The notes beneath the pieces were generated by a model. That model had not been told where the DNA came from. It ran no database searches and worked only from the letters and a program-made list of their open reading frames with translations. Positions 29,001 through 37,430 of a stretch of 64,000 nt of DNA are shown here, piece by piece. The stretch comes from Streptomyces microflavus (GTDB lineage Bacteria > Actinomycetota > Actinomycetes > Streptomycetales > Streptomycetaceae). Both the position numbers and the translations under genes were made by a program. The first letter of the stretch is position 1, and every line of letters begins with the position of its first letter. The DNA lies in NCBI RefSeq assembly GCF_014650075.1, contig NZ_BMUG01000003.1, positions 496,001 through 560,000 of the forward strand, given 5' to 3'.

Positions 29001-32000
29001 CCCAGGTCACCTTCGTCTCCGAGACCGTCGCGGCCGCCGGCCGCCAGCTGGCCCGTCCCAAATATGTGATCTCGCCCAGCGAGGCGGTCACCGCCGCACA
29101 GTGCCAGGCCGACCCGGCCCGGCGCGGCTGCCGCGTCGTGGAGTTCGTCTACGGCGACCGCTCCACCGCTTCCGGTGACAGCCTGGGCGACCGCCAGGGC
29201 CAGGTGCAGGCCGTACGCCTGTGGGCCACGGCCCCCGGAGCTGCCGCGTCCACGGCCGAGGTCATCTCCCGCTACGCCTACGACGCCAAGGGCCTGCTCC
29301 GCGAGGTGTGGGACCCGCGCATCGGCACCACCCTCAAGACGGCCTACGCCTACGACTCCGACGGCCGCGTCAGCACCCTCACCGAGGGCGGCCAGCTGCC
29401 GTGGACCTTCACCTACGGCAAGGCCGGCTCGGCCCTGACCGCCGGCGCGGGCATGCTCCTGAAGGCCTCACGTCCCACCCTCGCGGAAGGCTCGGCCACC
29501 ACCACCTCGGGAACCGCCGCGACCACCGTCGTCTATGACGTACCGATCGCCACCGATCGCGCGCCCCACCGTATGGACAAGGCCACCGTGGCCACCTGGG
29601 GACAGGACAACGCACCCACCGACGCCACCGCGCTCTTCCCGGCCGGATCGACCCCCGCCTCCAGCACGGGCTCCGACCTCAAGGCGAACGACTACGCGAC
29701 GGCGACCATCACCTACCTCAACGCCGACGGAGAGGAGACCAACACGGCTTCGCCCGGCGGCTCGATCACCACGACCGAGTACGACGCCTACGGCAACACC
29801 GTCGCCGAACTGAGCGGGTCGAACCGCGAGATCGCTCTGCGCGCCGACGACGACACCGCCGCCGCGCTCGGCCTCACCGATCTCTCCGGCGCCGAGCGCG
29901 CGGAGCGCCTCGCCAGCACCTCGGTGTACTCCGCCGACGGCGAGCGGCTTCTGCACGAGTACGGTCCGCTGCACCTGGTCACCCTGACCGGGGAACTGAC
30001 CGGCATCACCGCCGAAGCCACCCTCCCGGCGGGCTCGGTGGTCCCCGCTCGCGCTCACAACAGCTACGTCCACGACGAGAACCGGCCGGCGGACGCCGCG
30101 GTGTCCGACCAGGTGACCACCACCGCCACCGGCGCCGCCATCGAGGGCTACGCCAAGGACGCGGACCTCCGGACCGCCTCGGTCACGTACGACTGGGCGA
30201 CCGGCCAGGTCCTCTCCGGCAAGGACGGCACCAGCGCCACGGCACGCACGGCCTATGACGCCAAGGGCCGGGTGCTCAGCACCCGTACCGCCGGGTCGGA
30301 CGGCTCCGACGCCGGTACCCTGCGTTTCACGTACTACACGGCCGACGGCTCCGGTGACTGCGCCGCCCGGCCCGAGTGGGCGGGCATGCTCTGCCGCACC
30401 GCCCCCGCCGCCTCCGTAACCGGAGGAGGCGGCAACCCGAAGGACCTCATCACCACCCGCTACACCTACGACCGCTCGGGCCAGGTGGCCATCAGGAGCG
30501 AGACGGCGAACGGCAGCACCCGGGTGACCACCATCGTGAGGGACACCGCGGGCCGCACCGTGAAGACGTCGGTCGTCGGCGGCATCGGCGAGGCGGTCGA
30601 GGACACCACCTTCACCTACGACAAGGCCACCGGACAGCCCGCCACCCGGAGCGCCGGCGGTCAGACCATCGCCTACGCCTACGACGCCCTCAGCCGTCCC
30701 GTCTCCTACGACGACGGCACCGGGAACACCACGACCACGGCGTACGACGTCCTCGACCGGCCGGTGCGCGTCACCGATTCCGCGCCCTCCACCGTCACCT
30801 ACGCCTACAACGCGGCCGGCCAGGTCAAGGAGATCACCGACTCGGTCGCAGGCTCCTTCGGCGCCACCTACGACGCCGACGGCAGGCTCACCGGTGAATC
30901 ACTGCCCGGCGGCTACACGCTCACGGTGACCACCGACACGGCGGGCAAGGAGACCGGCAAGGAGTACACCGACCAGGCCGGGACCCCGGTCCTCTCGGAC
31001 GTCATGGGCACAACGGTCCACGGCGACCAGGCGCAGCACACCCAGACCGACGGCTCCACCACCGAGAGCGCCTACACCTATGACGCCACCGGCCGCCTGG
31101 CCACGGCGACCGACACCACAGCCGGAGGCTGCACCACCCGCGTCTACACCTTCGACGCCAACAGCAATCGCACCGCGCTGACCACCACGTCGGACGACTG
31201 CGACAGCGGCACCGACGACACGACGCGCACCACCGCCTCCTCCGCCTACGACAGCGGCGACCGGCTCACCGCCACCGGCATCGAGTACGACGCCTTCGGC
31301 CGCACCACCACCAGTGGCGCGAACACGATGACGTACTACGCCAACGACCTGGTCAGCAGCGAGAGCACCGCCGACCGGCGCACCGTCCGGTACCTGGACG
31401 CGGCCGGCAGGCTCGCCCGCTCCACCGAGCAGGTCAAGCAGGACAACAGCACCTGGGCCGACGGTGAAAGCATCACCAGCCACTTCGCCGACGACGAGGA
31501 CAATCCGACCTGGACGGCCTCGTCCAAGGGACGGATCACCCGCTCCGTCACCGGGCCGGGCGGACGGCTGTCCGCGCTCACCTCGGGCACCGGCGACACC
31601 GTCCTGCAGCTCTCCAACCTGCACGGCGACGTCGCGGTCCAGCTCCCGCTGGACCCGGCCGCCGCCCCCGTCGTGCAGCGCTACGACGAGTACGGCAAGC
31701 CCCTCGACGGGACCGCCTCCGCCACCTACGGGTGGTTGGGCACGTACCAGCGCGACAGCGGTACCGCCAGTGGCGTGGTCCTCATGGGTGTCCGTCTGTA
31801 CGACTCCGCGACAGGCCGCTTCCTGTCCGTCGACCCGGTCCAGGGCGGCAACGACAACAACTACGAGTACTGCCGGGGCAACCCGGTCTCCTGCCTCGAC
31901 CTGAGCGGCGAGTACTCCTACGGAGCCTCCTACAAGATCGGCTACTTCTACAGCTCGGCCAAGAGCGTCTTCAAGTGGATGCGCAACCACTTCTGGGTCT

Positions 32001-32326
32001 TCCCGCTGACCGGCTGCGGCTCCACCCTCAACAAGGGGGAGCGCTGCAACCTGGCCTACGGCAAGGGTCCCGTCAAGGTCATGAAGATCTACTCGACGGG
32101 CTGGAAGTTCAAGTCGCTCAAGGGGCACGCCGAGGGCAAGGACAAGAACATCAAGTTCTGGCTGGGCAAGAAGTACGGGATACTCCAGCTGAACGTGAAG
32201 GCATGGGGACCCAACAACACCTGGTGCAATCGGAACAAGCCCTGCGCCAAGGCGAACAACGTCTTCGCCAAAGTAATGTGGGGCCTTTTCGCCAACAACA
32301 TCAGCTGGTACGCCCCGCGATGGTAA
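26045..32326 (+). CDS. Secreted RHS/YD-repeat polymorphic toxin-like protein
   Basis: 2,093-residue exported protein. Order: signal peptide (basic RKARR, hydrophobic stretch, likely cleavage after GAAFA); a DNRLRE-type beta domain (about 324-500); Ig-like linkers; an RHS entry segment (from about 838, GEVNLLTGDFTL); many YD repeats (about 1,075-1,840); the RHS-associated core (GVRLYDSATGRFLSVDP, ending in CLDLSGEY near 1,950); and a variable C-terminal domain (about 1,956-2,093). That domain is Lys/Trp-rich with four cysteines and contains KGHAEGKD and VKAWGPNN; its activity is unknown. GTG 26045 is chosen over ATG 26024 because GGAGG lies 5 nt upstream. RHS proteins form a shell that encapsulates the C-terminal toxin, used in contact-dependent competition. 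Confidence 0.88.
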   Translation: MTSSWGRQIPPLRSTGTARKARRIAVGLTAVLLAQTALVSTGSGAAFAVSPAGTSTSAAESVFASPGSAPAGTEKAASTADSVAAGLLMARLQKRRIEVLPERTATTTTYALPDGSLETALYAGPVRTRVDGRWKDIDTALVDSGPSLEPKVAAADVQLSDGGDKSLASVARGDHSFGMQWSTPLPTPEVKGDTASYDLGRGQTLTVTALSQGFSQNVVLDKPPATTPVYRIPLVLGGGLKLSKASTGRLLLKDTAGKLVAEAPAPMMWDASVNPASGESKHLAPVATTVETAADGAQTIVLKPDAAYFEQGLTYPVTVDPTSTLAASTDTWVATNYSDSQVSSTELKSGTYDAGTTKARSYLKFDVSPFKGKRVISSKLTLYSYYASTCATTGAGTQVRRVTSAWDSSAITWGAQPSTTADGAVTNKAALGYNSSCPAGDMSFDVAPIVRAWAAGSANHGLRIAGVSETDSTTWRRFRSANYVSGNGSTEPHLTVTYNSYPAVPTATTIVPSAVNSYNGRRYVTSLTPMLTAGVKDLDGSKTKAQFEITADPAFADTTYAYTATSAEVASGSTAKFTIPAAKAFPAGVHLRSRARAYDGTDYGPWTGYTTFTMNTGKPAAPKVSCETYEENGWTAKADGPVTCTLDTESTDGAGYWWGLDDPAVPHKQLDTTNGNGGDAAKIAITPGDGWHTLYAKTVDSGGNLSTASTAYQFGVGEGGAAVLSPGDGAETARRLTLAAKGLTSYTGVTWQYRRGGEDTWRTVPAADVTASGDAVTAWPVKVTGGVATPLVWNVVSTLKEDGGIELRAQFTNGTTSGHTQTTEVTLDRDAGNAPSSGIATGEVNLLTGDFTLTEPDASAFSVQIQRTFSSRTNDTDTEGQAEIFGPGWTSSIKGEESGSFTQLRKTSDTSVEILDADGSSLAFTAAARSTWAPQPGHESLVLTGTLSGNSFTLKDNQANVSVFTKAGASATTWPLASTASAVDDTQVTFVSETVAAAGRQLARPKYVISPSEAVTAAQCQADPARRGCRVVEFVYGDRSTASGDSLGDRQGQVQAVRLWATAPGAAASTAEVISRYAYDAKGLLREVWDPRIGTTLKTAYAYDSDGRVSTLTEGGQLPWTFTYGKAGSALTAGAGMLLKASRPTLAEGSATTTSGTAATTVVYDVPIATDRAPHRMDKATVATWGQDNAPTDATALFPAGSTPASSTGSDLKANDYATATITYLNADGEETNTASPGGSITTTEYDAYGNTVAELSGSNREIALRADDDTAAALGLTDLSGAERAERLASTSVYSADGERLLHEYGPLHLVTLTGELTGITAEATLPAGSVVPARAHNSYVHDENRPADAAVSDQVTTTATGAAIEGYAKDADLRTASVTYDWATGQVLSGKDGTSATARTAYDAKGRVLSTRTAGSDGSDAGTLRFTYYTADGSGDCAARPEWAGMLCRTAPAASVTGGGGNPKDLITTRYTYDRSGQVAIRSETANGSTRVTTIVRDTAGRTVKTSVVGGIGEAVEDTTFTYDKATGQPATRSAGGQTIAYAYDALSRPVSYDDGTGNTTTTAYDVLDRPVRVTDSAPSTVTYAYNAAGQVKEITDSVAGSFGATYDADGRLTGESLPGGYTLTVTTDTAGKETGKEYTDQAGTPVLSDVMGTTVHGDQAQHTQTDGSTTESAYTYDATGRLATATDTTAGGCTTRVYTFDANSNRTALTTTSDDCDSGTDDTTRTTASSAYDSGDRLTATGIEYDAFGRTTTSGANTMTYYANDLVSSESTADRRTVRYLDAAGRLARSTEQVKQDNSTWADGESITSHFADDEDNPTWTASSKGRITRSVTGPGGRLSALTSGTGDTVLQLSNLHGDVAVQLPLDPAAAPVVQRYDEYGKPLDGTASATYGWLGTYQRDSGTASGVVLMGVRLYDSATGRFLSVDPVQGGNDNNYEYCRGNPVSCLDLSGEYSYGASYKIGYFYSSAKSVFKWMRNHFWVFPLTGCGSTLNKGERCNLAYGKGPVKVMKIYSTGWKFKSLKGHAEGKDKNIKFWLGKKYGILQLNVKAWGPNNTWCNRNKPCAKANNVFAKVMWGLFANNISWYAPRW

Positions 32327-32358
32327 CGAATCGGCATGACCGAGAAAGGAACAGAAAC

Positions 32359-32712
32359 GTGCGAAGCACGACGACGAGTCCGCTGATCCGCACCGCCGGA
32401 GCAGTGGCCCTGGTCGGGGCGGCGCTTCTGCCGGGACTGATCGCGGCACTTCCCCTCGCGTTCAACGGCGCGCAGCACACGCTGAGCGCTCTGGGCCGAG
32501 CGACCATGCCCGAGGGGGCGACCGCCTCACTGGGGTGGGGCGTCGCCCTGCTGACCGCGGCGGTTCTGCCCTTCGTGGCAATACCGGTGTCCCTGTTCAT
32601 AGCGCGGGCCAGGCACCTGCCCCGTGACCGGACGGTGCGGGTCTGCGCGGTAGCGGTCCTTGTGTGCAGTCTGGTGTCCTGCCTGGTTGCAGCCGTGTCG
32701 GCAGGCGTCTGA
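32359..32712 (+). CDS. Small three-helix membrane protein, candidate RHS immunity
   Basis: 117-residue protein with three hydrophobic segments (about 10-33, 50-73, 88-112) and little else. The GTG start has AAAGGA 8 nt upstream. It begins 32 bp after the RHS gene on the same strand and the two share one strong terminator, so they form an operon. Polymorphic toxins are usually followed directly by their immunity gene, and membrane-embedded immunity proteins accompany toxins that attack the envelope. Role is inferred from position only; no family is recognised. Confidence 0.7.
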   Translation: MRSTTTSPLIRTAGAVALVGAALLPGLIAALPLAFNGAQHTLSALGRATMPEGATASLGWGVALLTAAVLPFVAIPVSLFIARARHLPRDRTVRVCAVAVLVCSLVSCLVAAVSAGV

Positions 32713-32734
32713 CGGCGGACCGGCGCAGCGGTCG

Positions 32735-32779
32735 GGGCCGGGGGCCGGGAAATGATTTCCCGGCCCCCGGCCCTTTTTT
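32735..32779 (+). terminator. Strong intrinsic terminator of RHS operon
   Basis: An 18-bp perfect stem (32735-32752 with 32756-32773), starting GGGCCGGGGGCC, with a TGA loop, is followed by six T residues (32774-32779). A true T-run is unusual in this genome and makes this the clearest Rho-independent terminator in the window. Confidence 0.93.
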
Positions 32780-32971
32780 CATGTTCCCGCGGCCGGACCG
32801 AAGAGGACGACCGATGGGGATATACGCCCCGAGCATGTCGTCCCCGGCCAGGTGCTCCGCCTTTCTGCGGTTCTCCCTCCATCGAGTTCACCCTTCGCCC
32901 CAGGGGTCATCCGGTAGCGGGAATGCCGGACGGAGAAGCTCGATCGACAACGCGGAGAGGGAGAGGGCAGG

Positions 32972-33977
32972 TTGGCAGGGGGGGAGAAGCCGTGGTCGGC
33001 CGCCGGGCAGTGGGTGGGCCGGGAGTGGGCGGAGGTGCGGTGGTCCGTCCGCAGTGCGCGCGAAGTGGCCGGACCGGAGCGGGACACGCTCGTCCAGTCC
33101 CTCAAGGCAGCGGCGGCGGCGATCGCCGCGTGGGCGGTGAGCGGGTGGTGGTTCCAGACGCCGATGGCCTTGTTGGCTCCGTGGACGGCGATCGCGATGG
33201 TCGGCAGCACGGTCTACCAGTCGGTACGTACGGGGACCCAGCAGTTCGCCATCATTGCCCTCGGTACCGTGTGGGCCTCCGGGGCGATGGCTTTGACGCG
33301 TGATCGGACCATGGCCGCGATGCTGCTCACGCTGCCGTTCATGATGCTGCTCGGCAACTACCGCCGCTTCGGAAACCAGGGCATCTACGGTGCCACCACA
33401 GCGCTCTTCGTGATCACCGCCGGAGTGTCCAGCACCTCCACGGTGGGGCACCGGCTCCTGGAAACCCTGATCGGTGCGGCCATCGGCCTCCTGGTCAACG
33501 CGTTCGTCCTGCCACCCGTCCACCTGCGCAGCGTCCGTGAGCGAAGCCCGTCACCGGGCGATGGAGAAAGCGCGCTGGAACCCGGGAGGCCGCCTGCGCC
33601 GCACCGGCCCCAAGCCACCGCCGTACGCCGAGGACATGCGGTGGGGCCGTGTCTGCACCCGTGTCCTCGCGATCACCCGCACGCTCGGTGGAATCGGCGA
33701 CGACCCAGAAATCGCGCAGCCGCCGCCGGACTTCTTCCACCAGCTGTCCGACGTGCTGGGCCGGACCGTGCGTATCTGCGCACTGGAGGCAGAACTGCTC
33801 ACCTCTTCCGCGCCGGACACCTTGCGTGATGACCGGGAGGCGGCCTCCAGGGAAGCCTGGGCCGGCCTCGACTCGCTCACCGACACCTTCCACCGGCTGG
33901 AAGGAACGGCGGCGGCCGTCGGCGGGGGGCTGCTTCTCGAGACACGACAACTGGTCACCGAGCTCGATTCCACCTGA
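32972..33977 (+). pseudogene. FUSC-family (aromatic acid exporter-like) pseudogene
   Basis: The first frame (TTG 32972, after GGGAGAGGGCAGG) encodes a FUSC-like membrane half: WWFQTPMALLAPWTAIAMVG, ALGTVWASG and LLVNAFVLPPVHLRSVRE are typical. Near 33,540 this frame loses its family character. Typical soluble-domain sequence resumes in another frame (ARHRAMEKARWNPGGRLRR... to LLLETRQLVTEL) and ends at 33977. About 60-100 residues expected between the membrane part and the WNPG segment are missing, so an internal out-of-frame deletion is likely, not a single base error. Function was probably export of small aromatic or lipophilic compounds. Confidence 0.7.
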
Positions 33978-34153
33978 GCGAGCACCACCGGGTCCGCAGG
34001 ATCAGCCGCCCACGAACGCGGAAGGGCGGGTGACGCCGAAGGGCTGGTGGGCGGGGCGCGCCCACATGCCCGGCGTAGCCGCCTGCCGGAGACTGGGAGT
34101 GCCGACAGGCTCAAGGTCCCAGGCGGTCACGTACGACAGAGGCAAGGAGCGGT

Positions 34154-35578
34154 ATGCGCCCGGAACAGGACGACGCGGACTCCCTGCCTCGGCGCGGCGC
34201 CGCAGGCATGGAGCAGGCGGCGGACGGCACGGAGCAGGTCACGGAGGGCACGGAGCAGGCTGCGGACGGTTTCGAGGTCGACGAGGAGGTCCAGCACGCC
34301 CTGGACCGGCTCACGCTGCTCATCAACGCGGCGGAAGCCCTTTCCAGCACACTCGACGTGGACCAAGGGCTCCGCCGGCTCTGCCGCACGATCATCCCCG
34401 GCCTCGCCGACTGGTGTGCGGTCGACCTGCTGGACGACCGAGGGCGGCTGCGCAGGCTCGTCGTCGAGCACCGGGACGCCGACGTGACATCCCCGGGCCT
34501 GGACGAAGGGCTCCTGCCGGCGGCCGAAGGCTCGGCGGCGTCGGTCGCCCGCGCGCTGCTGGGCGTGGGCCCCGTACTGCTCACGGATTTCCCCCCGCCG
34601 AAGGACACGGACGACCCCCTGTACGCCCGGGAGAAGGAACTCTTCGAGCGGCTCGCGGCCGATACGGCGGTGGTCGCCCCGCTGAGAGCCCGGCGCCAGG
34701 TGCTCGGCGTGCTGACCCTGGCCCGTACCCGCAGCGAAGCCCCGCTGACCGAGGACACCCTGTCCCTGGTCGAGGATCTCGCCCACCGGGTGGCGCTCGC
34801 CGTCGACAACGCGCGCCTGCACGCCGAGGCGCGCCACACGGCCGAGCGTCTGCAGCGCTCCCTGCTGCCCGACCTGCCCACGGACGGGCCGCTCGACGTG
34901 GTGGCCCGGTACCGGCCGGCGAGTGCGTCCGCCCGGGTCGGTGGCGACTGGTACGACGCGTTCGTGATGCCGGACGGCGCGATGACACTGATCATCGGCG
35001 ATGTCGCGGGACATGATCTGCGGGCAGCGGTCATGATGAGCCAGACCCGCAACATGCTGCGCGGGATCGCCTGCGACCGCAAGGAACCGCCCGGCAAGAT
35101 CCTCGCCCGGCTGGACGCGGCCCATCACATCCTCTATCCCGACCAGACGCTGACCTGTATCTACGCACTGGTCGAACGGCTGGGCAGGGACGAGCCATGG
35201 TTGCTGCACTACGCGGTCGCGGGCCATCCCGCCCCGCTGCTGGTGACGCACGACGGTGAGACCCGATTCCTCACCGGCGGCCGCAGCGTCATGCTCGGGG
35301 TGGATCCCGAGGGCCACCGCCCTGCCGCGACCGACACCCTTCCGCCCAGCTCGACCGTACTGCTCTACACGGACGGCCTCGTCGAGCGCCGTGAGGAGGA
35401 CCTGGGCCGGGGCCTGGCCCGCCTGCGGCAGCATGCCGCGGCATTGGCCCGTGAGCCGCTCCCGACGTTCTGCGACGAGATCCTGGAAGGCATGGCCGGG
35501 GGAGGCTCGGACGACGTCGCCCTGATCGCGGTCAGAACGGCGCCCCCGCACGCCGGACCCGCCGTGGCCACCCCCTGA
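34154..35578 (+). CDS. GAF-domain PP2C/SpoIIE-type serine phosphatase
   Basis: 474-residue cytoplasmic signalling phosphatase. A GAF sensor domain (about 55-225) precedes a SpoIIE/PP2C domain (about 230-465) with the metal-binding motifs RVGGDWYDAF, GDVAGHDLRAA, YAVAGHPAPLL and GGGSDDVALIAV. Such proteins in Streptomyces dephosphorylate anti-anti-sigma factors and so control alternative sigma factors; no such partner adjoins. The N-terminus carries a short acidic repeat (EQAADGTEQVTEGTEQAADG, about 17-36). AAGGAG lies 5 nt before ATG 34154. Confidence 0.9.
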   Translation: MRPEQDDADSLPRRGAAGMEQAADGTEQVTEGTEQAADGFEVDEEVQHALDRLTLLINAAEALSSTLDVDQGLRRLCRTIIPGLADWCAVDLLDDRGRLRRLVVEHRDADVTSPGLDEGLLPAAEGSAASVARALLGVGPVLLTDFPPPKDTDDPLYAREKELFERLAADTAVVAPLRARRQVLGVLTLARTRSEAPLTEDTLSLVEDLAHRVALAVDNARLHAEARHTAERLQRSLLPDLPTDGPLDVVARYRPASASARVGGDWYDAFVMPDGAMTLIIGDVAGHDLRAAVMMSQTRNMLRGIACDRKEPPGKILARLDAAHHILYPDQTLTCIYALVERLGRDEPWLLHYAVAGHPAPLLVTHDGETRFLTGGRSVMLGVDPEGHRPAATDTLPPSSTVLLYTDGLVERREEDLGRGLARLRQHAAALAREPLPTFCDEILEGMAGGGSDDVALIAVRTAPPHAGPAVATP

Positions 35579-35608
35579 GCCGGGACGGAGCGGATGTCGC
35601 GATGTCCG

Positions 35609-36403
35609 TCATGACGTGGACGCGTGCCGGGCCTCGACCGCCGCGAGGACCCGGTCCCTGGCCAGCTGCCGGGCCTCTCGGAGCTTCAACTCCGCCAGCA
35701 GCAGCGGCAGGTACCAGAGCCAGCCCCACAGGCTGAACGAGACCGCTCCACTCCCGACGAGCACCTCGTTGGTGGCGAACGACAGCACGAATGCCGCCAC
35801 GTAGGAGACGACCCGGTAGCGGTGCACCACACGAAGGGGAGCGTGGCGGCGGGAACTCAGAACCTCCAGCGTGGCCGCGACCTCGGCGGCTCGCAGGTCC
35901 TCGGGGTGGGCGTCGGCCGGTGCTCCGTGCGCCTCCGCACGGCTGACGTCGGCGCGCAGGGAAGCATGCTCCGCCCGCGCCCGGTCGGCCTTGGCCCAGG
36001 CGTCCTCCCAGTAGCCCCGGCCCGCCCACCCCAGGGCCGCCTCGACCTGTGCGGCCTGGGGCGTGCCCGGCGGGGCGAGTTCGGCGATCCGCTCCTTGAG
36101 GGCCTGTGCCCTTCGCTGCCGCCCCGGGTACTCCCAGCTGTCGGAACGCAGGCACAGCTCCAGGTACGAGACCAGCAGTCCGAGGTCGTCGGGCCAGTTG
36201 CGCAGCCCCTCCTCGTACACCGCCTCCGCTTCGGCGTCGTGGTCGTCGTCATCCTCCGCCGCGTGCGCGAGGCCCAGCCACCGTTGGAGCACCGGACCGG
36301 GACCCGTCTCCGCGAGCCCCTGACCGGCCGCCACCCGCACCTGAGCGTAGCCCCCCACGGCGAAGAGCTCCTCGCACCGCCTCGCGTATGCCTGCACCGT
36401 CAT
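35609..36403 (-). CDS. TPR-like protein with C-terminal membrane segment
   Basis: 264-residue protein of unknown role. The first half consists of helical TPR-like repeats (AAGQGLAETGPGPVLQRWLGLAHAAED and similar), with an Asp/His-rich stretch EDDDDHDAEAE. Residues about 195-240 contain two hydrophobic segments (VVSYVAAFVLSFATNEVLV and the SLWGWLWYLPLLLAEL region), making it membrane-anchored with the repeats in the cytoplasm. It is convergent with the phosphatase gene (30-bp gap). No operon partner is evident. Confidence 0.75.
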   Translation of the reverse strand: MTVQAYARRCEELFAVGGYAQVRVAAGQGLAETGPGPVLQRWLGLAHAAEDDDDHDAEAEAVYEEGLRNWPDDLGLLVSYLELCLRSDSWEYPGRQRRAQALKERIAELAPPGTPQAAQVEAALGWAGRGYWEDAWAKADRARAEHASLRADVSRAEAHGAPADAHPEDLRAAEVAATLEVLSSRRHAPLRVVHRYRVVSYVAAFVLSFATNEVLVGSGAVSFSLWGWLWYLPLLLAELKLREARQLARDRVLAAVEARHASTS

Positions 36404-36477
36404 GCTTCCCCCTGATCACTGCGGAACCCTCGGACAGCTCGTGCGCCGGGCCAGGATTCTTGCAGGTCGGGGGCCGA

Positions 36478-36498
36478 CGGTGTCCGGCAGGGACACCG
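36478..36498 (-). terminator. Likely terminator of SDR gene
   Basis: CGGTGTCC (36478-36485) pairs with GGACACCG (36491-36498) around a 5-nt loop, 27 bp beyond the stop of the minus-strand SDR gene. Confidence 0.5.
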
Positions 36499-36524
36499 GA
36501 CCCGCCCGCCGGCCGGTCAGCCGG

Positions 36525-37274
36525 TCACTTCGCCTGGGCGAGCCGGACCGCGTCGGGACCGGCCGGGAACCGCAGCTGGCCGGTCGTGTCGTGCACGGCC
36601 CGCCATACCGTCTCGGCGACATCGCTCTCCTCGGTGAACAGGTCCTGGCCCGTGAACGAGCCCATGGCCTCCTTCGCCCAGGGCGCGTAGGGGGCCGGGA
36701 CCAGCTCGTCCAGTGAGGCGCCGTTCGTCGCGTTGGCGGCGAAGTTGGTCGTCAGGCAGGCGCCCGGCTCGACCGTCTTGGCCTGTACGCCGAAGGGCGC
36801 CAGCTCCAGTGCGAGGGACGCGGTGAACCCCTCGACGGCCATCTTGCTCGCCTTGTACACGGCCGAGAGCGGCATGTGGCCCAGCACCACGCTGGAGGTC
36901 ACATTGACCACCACGCCGGAGCCGCGCTCACGGAACCGGGGCAGCACCGCCTGGGTCGTCGCCATCACACCGAACGTGTTGGTCTCGAAGACCTCCCGCA
37001 CGCGTGCCATGGGCATGCCCTCGAACACGCTGATCGAAGGGATGCCCGCATTGTTGACCAGGACGTCGATCGGCCCCGCCGCCTCGAACGCGGCGGTGAT
37101 GGACGCGGCATCGGTGACGTCGAGCTGGATGAGGCGGATCCGGTCCGACTCGGGCAGGACGCCCGCACGCGGCGTACGCATCGTGGCGATGACGTTCCAC
37201 CCCTGGGCGTGGAAGTGTAGGGCGATCTCCCGCCCGTATCCGGACGAGGCACCAGTGATCAGAACGGTCTTCAT
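36525..37274 (-). CDS. Short-chain dehydrogenase/reductase
   Basis: 249-residue classical SDR with the NAD(P)-binding motif TGASSGYG (about 7-14), NNAG and the catalytic YKASK (Tyr-x3-Lys) preceded by a conserved Ser. It is cytoplasmic; substrate unknown. ATG 37274 has AAGGAG 6 nt upstream. The promoter region holds a 30-bp motif (37379-37408) shared with the hydrolase promoter at 38385-38414, so the AraC regulator encoded next door probably controls it. Confidence 0.9.
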   Translation of the reverse strand: MKTVLITGASSGYGREIALHFHAQGWNVIATMRTPRAGVLPESDRIRLIQLDVTDAASITAAFEAAGPIDVLVNNAGIPSISVFEGMPMARVREVFETNTFGVMATTQAVLPRFRERGSGVVVNVTSSVVLGHMPLSAVYKASKMAVEGFTASLALELAPFGVQAKTVEPGACLTTNFAANATNGASLDELVPAPYAPWAKEAMGSFTGQDLFTEESDVAETVWRAVHDTTGQLRFPAGPDAVRLAQAK

Positions 37275-37378
37275 GCCGTGCTCCTTCGCGAGGTGGTGGG
37301 ATCCGCACGGGGCAGGCACTTTTCTGCTCCGTGGAAGAATCAGTGATCCCATTGAATCGCTCTGACCTGGTCACTTGG

Positions 37379-37408
37379 TAGAACTATTCTCGCTCGCTCT
37401 TGCACGAT
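37379..37408 (-). promoter_or_regulatory. Putative AraC-regulator site upstream of SDR
   Basis: On the minus strand this reads ATCGTGCAAG, then 11 bases, then ATAGTTCTA. The site at 38385-38414 on the plus strand matches it at 22 of 30 positions, with both ends (ATCGTGCAAG and GTTCTA) identical. It stands 104 bp upstream of the SDR start codon. Long asymmetric two-half sites are typical of AraC-family activators. Confidence 0.65.
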
Positions 37409-37430
37409 TCTCTCTTTGGTGCACGTTCGC

